Source: an uncultured Clostridia bacterium (GTDB lineage: Bacteria > Bacillota > Clostridia > Christensenellales > UBA3700). Taken from it: a stretch of 38,566 nucleotides of DNA. The translations under genes and the position numbers were made by a program. The stretch's first letter is position 1; each line of letters opens with the position of its first letter. The stretch lies in contig CAMOQV010000002.1 of the NCBI GenBank assembly GCA_946623205.1, positions 1 to 38,566 of the forward strand. Direction: 5' to 3'. Of the stretch, positions 32,254 to 38,566 are shown piece by piece. The notes below the pieces were generated by a model. It was not told the DNA's origin and did no database searches. It worked only from the letters and a program-made list of their open reading frames with translations.

Positions 32254-33246
32254 ATGAAAAAATTATTTTGCGTTTTTCTATTTATTTGTATTTCTTTAAT
32301 TATGTTTGTTGGATGCAAAGATAAAGAATTGCATTTATCTAAGGGCACAAAATCTGAAGAAGCTCAATGCGTTTATGATTATATAATTTCTTTAACAGGC
32401 ACTAGCGTGCTTTCTGGTCAACAAGAATCTACTTGGATTTCTGAAGATTACGAATTTGATTACATCTATGAACACACGGGCAAATATCCCGCAATCAGAG
32501 GATTTGACTATATCAACGATGACTTTGCTGGCGTTAATCAAAGAGCTATTAAATGGTGGCAAAAGGGCGGTATAGTAACAATCTGTTGGCATACAGGTAA
32601 GAACTTTTCAGGCGGATATAATCAATGCAAGGAAGATGTTGTAGACAATTGGGATGACATGTTCACAGAAGGAACAGATGCATATAAGCAAATGATTGCA
32701 GGATTAGATAAAGGTGCAGCTGCGTTGAAAGAATTGAAAGAGGCGGGTGTTCCTGTTTTGTGGAGACCGTTCCATGAGTTATATGGAGATTGGTTTTGGT
32801 GGTCGAAAGGTGGCCCTGAAAACTTCAAAAAGCTTTGGATCACAATGTATGAAAGATATACAAATTATTGGAAGCTAGATAATTTAATTTGGGTGTTAGG
32901 ATATTCTCATATGAATTACGATTGGGATAAAGACGCAAAAGGAAAAGGCGCGGAAGATTGGTATCCAGGAGATGATTATTGTGACATCGTTGGTGCAGAT
33001 AGTTATGCTGCAGGTAAGCATATTGTTATAAACAAACGCATCAATAAATTAAATAAAGGCAACAAGCCTACGGCTTATCATGAATGTGGAACTAATCCAA
33101 CAATAGAAGAATTAAATAAAACGACATGGACATATTTTATGACATGGCATACAACATGGTTAACGCAAGATAATACAATTGATGCTCTAAATGCATTATA
33201 TAATGATGGGAAAATTATTACATTAGACGAATTGCCAAGGTTTTAG
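32254..33246 (+). CDS. Glycoside hydrolase family 26 lipoprotein (beta-mannanase type)
   Basis: A 330-residue secreted lipoprotein with signal peptide and lipobox FVGC (Cys21). The GH26 TIM barrel shows VLSGQQES near 52, ICWHTGKNFSGG near 110, and the signature VLWRPFHELYGDWFWWSKGG (168-187) with the acid/base Glu175. The nucleophile is Glu277 in TAYHECG. Together these match retaining beta-1,4-mannanases, so it probably cuts mannan or a related glycan at the cell surface. It has its own promoter and operator. AAGGGAAG precedes the ATG. A small membrane protein gene follows two bases after its stop. Confidence 0.92.
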   Translation: MKKLFCVFLFICISLIMFVGCKDKELHLSKGTKSEEAQCVYDYIISLTGTSVLSGQQESTWISEDYEFDYIYEHTGKYPAIRGFDYINDDFAGVNQRAIKWWQKGGIVTICWHTGKNFSGGYNQCKEDVVDNWDDMFTEGTDAYKQMIAGLDKGAAALKELKEAGVPVLWRPFHELYGDWFWWSKGGPENFKKLWITMYERYTNYWKLDNLIWVLGYSHMNYDWDKDAKGKGAEDWYPGDDYCDIVGADSYAAGKHIVINKRINKLNKGNKPTAYHECGTNPTIEELNKTTWTYFMTWHTTWLTQDNTIDALNALYNDGKIITLDELPRF

Positions 33247-33248
33247 TA

Positions 33249-33869
33249 ATGGATATGAAAGATTTTATTAATAAGTTAAAACAATATGATTTAAATTTTA
33301 TATTTACAATCGTGGGATTGCTTGTTTTTGGCGTTATTCATATGGTTGGATGCATTATGTCATTTTCATGGCTATCTATGAACTATATGTTATTTTGCTA
33401 TGTATTTATAGTTATTATGTTTTTGGTTAAATATTTATTTAAGAACATAAAGACATCTACAGAGTATTTGCTTTTGGCAATTTTATATATTGTGTTATTA
33501 ATTCCGTTGATTGTTACTTTAGGGGAGACTATAAAATTCAAAGAACCTCCAAATCTAATATTTGATTGGGTAATTTATGGATATGCATTGTTTGCGTTTT
33601 TAAAGATGGGCTTTGCAATAAAAGATTTAATTAAACATAAAAATACAGAAAAAGAAACCTTTGGGTGGCTTGGAATTGTATATGCGGCATTTACTATGTA
33701 TATGTTAGAAAATGCATTAATAACTACGTTTGATACAGGTAGCGATGATACGATGTATATGGAAATGGCTTCACTTATAGCAATTGCTGTTTTAAATTTA
33801 TATTTAATTAGTAAATATTTTGTTCTTTATGTAAAAGAGAAAAACAATAATAAATCTACTCATATTTAA
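33249..33869 (+). CDS. Multi-pass membrane protein of unknown function
   Basis: A 206-residue protein with six likely membrane helices (about 18-40, 44-63, 72-92, 108-126, 139-157, 170-190). I recognise no family motif. It begins two bases after the GH26 stop codon and has no binding site of its own, so it depends on translation of the GH26 gene. It lies at the left border of the mobile element. A role together with the GH26 enzyme is possible but unsupported. Confidence 0.75.
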   Translation: MDMKDFINKLKQYDLNFIFTIVGLLVFGVIHMVGCIMSFSWLSMNYMLFCYVFIVIMFLVKYLFKNIKTSTEYLLLAILYIVLLIPLIVTLGETIKFKEPPNLIFDWVIYGYALFAFLKMGFAIKDLIKHKNTEKETFGWLGIVYAAFTMYMLENALITTFDTGSDDTMYMEMASLIAIAVLNLYLISKYFVLYVKEKNNNKSTHI

Positions 33870-33933
33870 GTTGCATGTTTATCATTTGAATGAAAGTAAT
33901 TCGATAAGCTAATTAATGGCATTTCGCGCTAAA

Positions 33934-35565
33934 TTAATCATCATTTATTTTAGTATAATTCTTAAAGACTAGCTTCAATGCAAAATGGTTTTTATATACT
34001 AACCAGTAGTGCGCTTGAGACCTTTGTGGCGGAATGTTAGCAAGGCGAGTAGAACTAATATCAAAAGAAAAAGCTGCCTTTTCATAAGCAGCCTCATCCG
34101 TATATACTTCTACGTCACCATAATCCTTTGGATTATTACTATGTGGTCCTTTATGTGGGCCCAGATAATAGGTTATTACAATCTTATCGTCAAACACAAT
34201 TATCTGCTTTATATGATTATGTATGATTTGGCGCTTAAAATGTATATCATCTTTTATCTCTCCAATTAGTACGGATTTAACATATTCTTCAACAATATCT
34301 GGTGTTAGTCTATTTCTATCAAGGGCTTTGGCTCTAGCGAGCTCAAAATCAATATCTGCAAGTTCTTCTTCATGCTTTGTTATCGCTGCCTTAACAGAGT
34401 CGTTATTTAGGCCATTAGAGACGGCGATTATAAGATTCTCGAGTTGTTTTTCAAGTTCGGCTTTTCTTCTCTCTAATACCACCAATTCTAAGTTCTCCGT
34501 TTCTTCATTGTTTAACAGCTCACATTCTTGTTTAACAATCTCATCTAATAATCCTATTTCAGAGAATAGTTTATATGTAGTTTCAAGGACAAGACTTTCT
34601 AACCACTCTTTATTAACATTCTTGTTTGGGCAAGTAGCATGTTTCTCGGATTTCGATCTACAAGAATAGTACATATATTTTGATCCATTACAGCTTCTAC
34701 CAGAAGCACCATATAATGGGGCACGACAATGCCCACATATTAGTTTTCCAGATAGGATATATCCATAAGCAAGATAGTTATTTCTTCTCATATCTTTATA
34801 TTTATCATGGAGAGCAGAAACTCTAGCCCATAAATCATCGTCTATTATTTGAGGATAGATGTTAGTGTAGATTTTTCCATCATGCTCAACTTTTCCTGTG
34901 TATTTAGGATTAATCAAGATTTTGTAAATCATTTTATCTGTGATTAATCGCCCAGATTTGTTTTTAACCTCTCGTTCTTGTAAAGAATCTGCTATTTCTG
35001 TAGCGTTGTATCCATCAGCAAACTTGTTAAAGATTTCAAGGACAATGCCTCTTTCGTATTCGTTTATAACACATCTTCTGTCTTTTAGGTCATAACCAAG
35101 TGGAAGTGCGCCTCCAGTAAAGTATCCTTTTTCGTAGCTTTCTTTTAGTCCACGTTTAACTTTTTGAGATAATTCAGCAGAGTAGTATTGAGCCATACCT
35201 TCAAGCATAGATTCAAAGATAATCTTTTCTGGAGTATCAGGAATATGTTCTGTGGCTGAAACAACAGTAACACCATTTTCTTTAAGTGTATGCTTATGTA
35301 CAGCAGTATCGTATTTATCTCTTGAGAATCTATCTAGTTTGTAGACAATAACCATTTCCCATTCATGCTTTTTACAATCTTTCATCATAAGTTGGAAAGA
35401 AGGTCTTGAATCATTAGTACCAGATCTAGCTCTATCTATGTATTCATTGACGATATAGATATTATTCTTCTTAGCAAATTCATGACAAACTCTTAACTGA
35501 CCTTCTATAGATTGTTCAGTTTGTGAACTACATGAGAATCTTGCATATATTACTGCTTTCTTCAT
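33934..35565 (-). CDS. Large serine recombinase
   Basis: A 543-residue site-specific recombinase that joins attP and attB sites through a 5'-phosphoserine link. The N-terminal resolvase domain has the catalytic Ser11 in VIYARFSCSSQTEQSIEGQ and arginines in VYKLDRFSRD. The recombinase domain follows (GGALPLGYDL, ITDKMIYKILINPKYTGKV). A zinc ribbon is marked by ICGHCRAPLYG and YYSCRSKSEKHATCPNK. A coiled-coil stretch (about 360-425) and a C-terminal tail ending VFKNYTKINDD complete it. The ATG at 35565 is 15 bases after AAGGAG; a TTG directly after that site has no spacing, so the start is uncertain by five codons. Confidence 0.93.
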   Translation of the reverse strand: MKKAVIYARFSCSSQTEQSIEGQLRVCHEFAKKNNIYIVNEYIDRARSGTNDSRPSFQLMMKDCKKHEWEMVIVYKLDRFSRDKYDTAVHKHTLKENGVTVVSATEHIPDTPEKIIFESMLEGMAQYYSAELSQKVKRGLKESYEKGYFTGGALPLGYDLKDRRCVINEYERGIVLEIFNKFADGYNATEIADSLQEREVKNKSGRLITDKMIYKILINPKYTGKVEHDGKIYTNIYPQIIDDDLWARVSALHDKYKDMRRNNYLAYGYILSGKLICGHCRAPLYGASGRSCNGSKYMYYSCRSKSEKHATCPNKNVNKEWLESLVLETTYKLFSEIGLLDEIVKQECELLNNEETENLELVVLERRKAELEKQLENLIIAVSNGLNNDSVKAAITKHEEELADIDFELARAKALDRNRLTPDIVEEYVKSVLIGEIKDDIHFKRQIIHNHIKQIIVFDDKIVITYYLGPHKGPHSNNPKDYGDVEVYTDEAAYEKAAFSFDISSTRLANIPPQRSQAHYWLVYKNHFALKLVFKNYTKINDD

Positions 35566-35730
35566 ATCTAAGTTTTTCAACTCCTTATTAAGTTATATTT
35601 GTCTTTCGACACCTTCGAAAAATCAAAAAGGAATGAATTGGTCAAGGGGGAAAAGAAACTGAACCTTTACCAAAAAGGGAATTTTTGATACCCGCTTTCC
35701 GAAAGACAATTTGATGCTAGCATGTGAACG
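35566..35730. promoter_or_regulatory. Leader region of the recombinase with inverted repeats
   Basis: No gene is visible. TTTCGA-CACCT-TCGAAA (35604-35620) is a perfect inverted repeat. GTCTTTCG (35601-35608) is also the exact reverse complement of CGAAAGAC (35700-35707), so the region is bracketed by a second, longer-range inverted repeat. It is the natural place for the recombinase promoter, its operator and perhaps attachment-site sequences. Confidence 0.45.
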
Positions 35731-35876
35731 GGTGAGATTGCGTGGTAGTAAATAGGGAGTAGAGGTGAGTAGAATAGTGGTGGATAGCGATAAGTACACT
35801 AAAAGTACACCTAAATCTCACCTTTACCTCACCTTTGTACCCATTTATCTCACTTTTACTCCCCCGAAAGCTCACC
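35731..35876. repeat. Array of 11-bp iterons in two opposed blocks
   Basis: On the plus strand, 35731-35785 splits into five 11-bp units (GGTGAGATTGC, GTGGTAGTAAA, TAGGGAGTAGA, GGTGAGTAGAA, TAGTGGTGGAT). On the minus strand, 35791-35876 splits into eight units of 10-11 bp (GGTGAGCTTTC, GGGGGAGTAAA, AGTGAGATAAA, TGGGTACAAA, GGTGAGGTAAA, GGTGAGATTTA, GGTGTACTTTT, AGTGTACTTA). The shared consensus is about GGTGAGNTAAA. Such helically phased repeats before a rep-like gene are typical of replication origins. Confidence 0.8.
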
Positions 35877-35933
35877 TTTAAAACCTATATATTAAATATG
35901 GCAATTGATGTTGCTAAAAATAATAGGAGGTCA

Positions 35934-36701
35934 ATGATGGGTGGTAACGCTATACAAATAGTTGAAAGGCAAAAGAAAAAAGAAGAAAGACGTAAGAAAT
36001 GGCTTGAATATATTCTTCAAGAATCTATGCATGCTGCAAAAAGTATTGGGGATGTAGATTTAAGAATATTATGTGTAAAGACAATGCTTATTGAAAAAGG
36101 TATGAAAGATATAGATGCAGATGTAGCAGCTAAATGTGCTATATATAAGCAAGAAAAAGAAAGATCTAAAAGACGGTTAACATTTTGTAAACATAGATAT
36201 TTAGAAGAGTTCAATTATTATGCAACATTTACTTATGATGAAAACAAGTTAAGTGAGAAAAGATTTAAAAGAAAGTTATTAAGAAAACTAAAGAGATTTT
36301 CAAAGCGAAAAGGATGGAAATATTTAGGAGTATGGGAAAGAACAAAAGAATCTAAAAGATTGTATTTCTATGGTCTTGTATATATTCCAGATAAAAAGCT
36401 TGTTGGAAAATTCATAAAAGTAAACGATTTTAATTTCAAAGCGCATAAGCCTAAAGAGGTCATACAAAACACATATTTCAATAAAAAGTTTGGACGATGT
36501 ACTTTTGAAGAAATAAACGCTCAATATTTGCCTAAGACTATGGTAAGAATGGTAAAGCATTTAATGAATGTAAAAGATAGCCCTGTATCTTCAAAGAATA
36601 TCCCAAGCTCAACATTAAATGATCTAAGCTATACAACATTTAAATGTTTAAAAGAAGGGGATGAATATATAGGGCAATTAGAAAAGCGTTTTAAATGCTA
36701 A
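35934..36701 (+). CDS. Replication-initiator-like protein with degenerate HUH motifs
   Basis: A 255-residue very basic protein. After a charged helical part (residues 1-90), the central region reads FNYYATFTYDENKLSEKRFK, a strand like motif I of HUH-type Rep proteins, then GWKYLGVWERTKESKRLYFY with GLVYIP. Related initiators known to me have H-F-H-G at this last point; here it is Y-F-Y-G. The expected catalytic Tyr in a Y-x-x-K-Y pattern also seems replaced (RMVKH at about 206-210). It may be a non-nicking, DNA-binding initiator or a decaying gene. The start is ATG 35934 with a perfect AGGAGG; upstream in-frame starts lie within the iterons or have no site. The comparison is from memory. Confidence 0.65.
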   Translation: MMGGNAIQIVERQKKKEERRKKWLEYILQESMHAAKSIGDVDLRILCVKTMLIEKGMKDIDADVAAKCAIYKQEKERSKRRLTFCKHRYLEEFNYYATFTYDENKLSEKRFKRKLLRKLKRFSKRKGWKYLGVWERTKESKRLYFYGLVYIPDKKLVGKFIKVNDFNFKAHKPKEVIQNTYFNKKFGRCTFEEINAQYLPKTMVRMVKHLMNVKDSPVSSKNIPSSTLNDLSYTTFKCLKEGDEYIGQLEKRFKC

Positions 36702-36721
36702 ATATTTAAATATATATTCTC

Positions 36722-36756
36722 GTATCAAGACAAGCGACACGCCCATCACCACTTGG
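36722..36756 (+). repeat. Repeat copy 1 (GTATCAAGACAAGC family)
   Basis: GTATCAAGACAAGC begins at 36722 and continues with a segment (ACACG-CCCATCACCACT) that matches copy 3 at 37219-37252. It leads directly into the ribosome binding site of the 80-residue gene. Confidence 0.65.
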
Positions 36757-36764
36757 AGGTAAAA

Positions 36765-37007
36765 ATGAAATTTAAAGAGAAACTTATGAAAGCAAAAAAT
36801 TGGTTAACAGAACAACAAAAAGAATATGATGAAGGATTACTTCGAAGATACAATCGAGGCTATATTGAAAGTAGGAACATGAATTGGTTTGAGTTGCATA
36901 GAGCAAAGAAACTAGCAAGAAGAAAATTCAGACAACAGCTAAAAGACTTATTTAAAGATATGGCAAAAGATATTAAAGACGTGTGGAAACATCGGAAAGG
37001 TAAATAA
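36765..37007 (+). CDS. Small basic protein on the mobile element
   Basis: An 80-residue, strongly basic and helical protein (many Lys and Arg, e.g. LRRYNRGYIESRNMNWFELH and RAKKLARRKFRQQLKDL). No family is recognised. TTGGAGG lies just before the ATG at 36765; an in-frame TTG overlaps that site and is not used. It follows the initiator-like gene by 63 bases. It could be an accessory DNA-binding protein for replication or transfer, but nothing in the sequence proves it. Confidence 0.65.
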   Translation: MKFKEKLMKAKNWLTEQQKEYDEGLLRRYNRGYIESRNMNWFELHRAKKLARRKFRQQLKDLFKDMAKDIKDVWKHRKGK

Positions 37008-37009
37008 CT

Positions 37010-37027
37010 ACTTGTATCAAGACAAGT
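37010..37027 (+). repeat. Repeat copy 2, hairpin ACTTGT-ATCAAG-ACAAGT
   Basis: The arms are perfectly complementary. Compared with copy 3, the outer pair is A-T instead of G-C, a compensatory change that suggests the hairpin itself is kept. Confidence 0.65.
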
Positions 37028-37214
37028 CCGCGTACTAAATGATTTTGCGAAATCCCGACTAAATATTTAATCGACTCAACCCATACCTAAAACAAAAAAA
37101 ATAGATATAGAGCGCGAAAGTGGAAAAAGGGCTTTTCCACTCGCGTCTCCTACACCCAGGGCGAGCGAGAAATTTAGCGGGACGCGTGCTTGTCGACGAC
37201 GAGCGAAGCGAGGC

Positions 37215-37252
37215 GCTTGTATCAAGACAAGCACACGTCTCATTACCACTGG
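37215..37252 (+). repeat. Repeat copy 3, hairpin GCTTGT-ATCAAG-ACAAGC
   Basis: A perfect 6-bp stem. The sequence after it (ACACGTCTCATTACCACT) resembles that after copy 1, so the two look like duplicated leader regions, the second without a following small gene. Confidence 0.65.
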
Positions 37253-37285
37253 CAATTAAACAGCATTAGCGCTGACACTTCAGTA

Positions 37286-37315
37286 TTGTTCTGAAAGTTG
37301 AGTACATGTTATAAT
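37286..37315 (+). promoter_or_regulatory. Promoter of the terminal gene
   Basis: TTGTTC (37286-37291), 18 bases, TATAAT (37310-37315), with a TGn extension (TG at 37307-37308). The start codon lies 31 bases downstream. Confidence 0.65.
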
Positions 37316-37345
37316 TTTAATCGGCATTAAATATTGAGGTATGCT

Positions 37346-38566
37346 ATGAATAGTGCTTTAATTGATGAATATAAAATCCATATTATAAATGGTAAAAGGT
37401 ATTACGAGTATGATATGACTATACCTATGACTCATTTAGATGAAAATATTCCATATCTATTTAAATATAAAGATATTGAAATAATTGCATCTTCATGGGC
37501 AAAAATGACAATTGAAATATTAAAGGCTATCGATAGTATTAATCCAAAGACCGAAGAAGAATTGTTGGGTATTCGCTATGATTGGACGAAAACTGAAATT
37601 TTTTCGAAAGAGAAGAAAACAAATTATACTCAATATAAAAATTTATATTTAAATACAAATCATACAGCAACTCATTCAATGATGAATATCCAGGGGCTAT
37701 TAAAGGCATTTGGGATTGACTTGGCAAGTTGTTTCTTTTTATTAAGAAAGCACTATGCCGTTGAACCATTGGAAGTAAAGACTGAGGTTAGAGCAGAAGC
37801 AATAGCAAACTTTTCGAAAATGCTCAAGATTAAGGGATATAGTGACAGTAGCATTGAAAAATTGATTAATAATTTTGTTCCGATAAATAGAATATTAGCT
37901 AAAGTGAGTTCGGGGTTTGATGACTTTTTCTTATTTGATGATTATAATGCTTTTTGTAATTACGAAAATCGTGTTAAAGAGTATTTGATTAAAAAGACGT
38001 ATTCAGAAGCAGATGAAACTTTTAGGATTATTAAGCGTTGTTTAAAAAAGCTGGAAGAATTTTATAAATATAGAGAATTTTATGAATACATTATTGATAA
38101 TTCAGTAAACAAAGACTTAATTGTTTTGCTACATAAAGAGTTGGAATATTTATTTTCAACGTTAAATACACATGTTATAGTTGCAAATAAATTGTATGCT
38201 AGAATGAAAATGTTGTATTCGGAAGAAATGAAAGCTTTGGGTAGTATAAACAACACTTCTGGGGTTTTCTTATTGATTAAGACTTATTATGGGACTAAGT
38301 ATTACTGTCATGAGCCATATATCTCTAATGATCCAAATATAAAATTATCAAACGAAGATATAATACTGTCATATATATATTCTCTAGATGAAGTTACAAT
38401 TCCTATGATAAACCAGTTTTCGGATTCTATGCATTTAAAACGACTTAGCAATTATCTAAAACTTTTTGATGATTTATCAAAAGATTATATACAGACCGAA
38501 TGTGCAAAAATGGTAAAAGTAAAAAGTCTAAAAATCAGTCAAGATGTCATAGATCAAATTAAAAAT
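37346..38566 (+). CDS. Unrecognised protein, C-terminus beyond the window (partial)
   Basis: An open frame of 407 codons from ATG 37346 to the window end without a stop. GAGGT lies about 7 bases upstream and a good promoter precedes it. The protein starts MNSALIDEYKIHIINGKRYY and appears soluble, mixed alpha with few beta segments. Segments such as LNTNHTATHSMMNIQGLLKA and SSGFDDFFLFDDYNAF are distinctive, but I cannot assign them. No Walker motif, nuclease motif or membrane helix is seen in the visible part. It has its own promoter and sits behind the replication region, so it is probably cargo of the mobile element. Confidence 0.75.
   Translation, partial: MNSALIDEYKIHIINGKRYYEYDMTIPMTHLDENIPYLFKYKDIEIIASSWAKMTIEILKAIDSINPKTEEELLGIRYDWTKTEIFSKEKKTNYTQYKNLYLNTNHTATHSMMNIQGLLKAFGIDLASCFFLLRKHYAVEPLEVKTEVRAEAIANFSKMLKIKGYSDSSIEKLINNFVPINRILAKVSSGFDDFFLFDDYNAFCNYENRVKEYLIKKTYSEADETFRIIKRCLKKLEEFYKYREFYEYIIDNSVNKDLIVLLHKELEYLFSTLNTHVIVANKLYARMKMLYSEEMKALGSINNTSGVFLLIKTYYGTKYYCHEPYISNDPNIKLSNEDIILSYIYSLDEVTIPMINQFSDSMHLKRLSNYLKLFDDLSKDYIQTECAKMVKVKSLKISQDVIDQIKN

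Larger units (their letters stand above)
37008..37345. other. Structured GC-rich intergenic region with repeated hairpins
   Basis: No gene is visible. At 37113-37145 a long hairpin forms: GTGGAAAA pairs with TTTTCCAC and CGCGA with TCGCG, with a two-base bulge. ACTTGT-ATCAAG-ACAAGT lies at 37010-37027, GCTTGT-CGACG-ACGAGC at 37188-37204, and GCTTGT-ATCAAG-ACAAGC at 37215-37232. The stretch 37110-37240 is clearly richer in G and C than its surroundings. It could be a non-coding RNA, a single-strand origin or a transfer origin. Confidence 0.55.
33900..38566. mobile_element. Left part of an integrated mobile element (right end outside window)
   Basis: A large serine recombinase at 33934-35565 faces a probable left boundary between 33870 and 33933. 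Behind it are an iteron array, a replication-initiator-like gene, a small basic protein, repeated hairpins in GC-rich DNA, and an unrecognised gene cut by the window end. The gene content and base composition differ from the metabolic genes to the left. The exact attachment site cannot be fixed without the right end. Confidence 0.7.

Noticed and set aside
34009..34669. Plus-strand open frames within the recombinase gene
   Set aside because: They are antisense to a well-supported recombinase, have no binding site and no recognisable protein.
1..38566. CRISPR arrays, tRNA or rRNA genes
   Set aside because: I saw no regularly spaced repeat with unique spacers; the phased repeats at 35731-35876 have no spacers. 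I saw no cloverleaf with a CCA-type end and no rRNA-like stretch. A tRNA search program would settle the tRNA part.

Overview
This window comes from a low-GC Gram-positive-type bacterium, most likely an uncultured gut Clostridia-like lineage. The evidence is AT-rich DNA with AGA as the main arginine codon, strong AGGAGG-type ribosome binding sites, TTGACA/TATAAT promoters, lipobox lipoproteins, a T-box leader, a LytTR/GHKL two-component pair, and rho-independent terminators after most units. The genetic code is standard: TAA dominates, TAG occurs, and TGA ends the second feoA gene.

Left part (1-14.4 kb), mostly housekeeping. An XRE regulator and the first codons of a downstream gene read leftward off the window. 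A 1163-residue lipoprotein is stop-start coupled to a GNAT acetyltransferase. Two sodium:solute symporters follow on the minus strand: a PutP-type protein, and a second one behind a T-box whose specifier codon reads UAC (tyrosine). A HAD phosphatase and an iron-type alcohol dehydrogenase form an operon. Next are a four-helix membrane protein fused to two DUF1508-like units by an acidic/lysine repeat, prolyl-tRNA synthetase, and luxS on the other strand.

Centre (14.6-22.7 kb). A consensus promoter preceded by two 8-bp direct repeats 21 bp apart drives seven tightly packed genes: LytTR response regulator, GHKL sensor kinase, a release-factor-like GGQ protein that seems to lack the stop-codon-reading loop, an SF1 (UvrD-like) helicase with a helical tail, a coiled-coil protein, a single-pass protein with a beta-helix-like outer part, and a two-helix membrane peptide. 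I do not recognise this set as a named system. It is the best candidate here for something undescribed.

Metal region (22.7-27.4 kb). A TetR regulator is divergent from feoA-feoA-feoB-(FeoB-associated Cys-rich protein), followed by a ZIP transporter with its own promoter. A palindrome TGAAA-N4-TTTCA occurs twice at the feo promoter and once at the same relative place at the ZIP promoter, which suggests one metal regulon.

Envelope and sugar region (27.6-33.9 kb). A GT4 glycosyltransferase overlaps a PlsC-like acyltransferase (probably glycolipid synthesis). These are convergent with a Gfo/Idh/MocA oxidoreductase. Then come a membrane-anchored Vps62-domain protein, a GH26 mannanase-type lipoprotein behind a palindromic operator, and a membrane protein.

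Right end (about 33.9 kb to the window edge). This is part of a mobile element: a large serine recombinase, a striking array of 11-bp iterons in two opposed blocks, a replication-initiator-like protein with degenerate HUH motifs, a small basic protein, a structured GC-rich intergenic region with repeated hairpins, and the first 407 codons of an unrecognised gene cut by the window end. No tRNA, rRNA or CRISPR array was seen.
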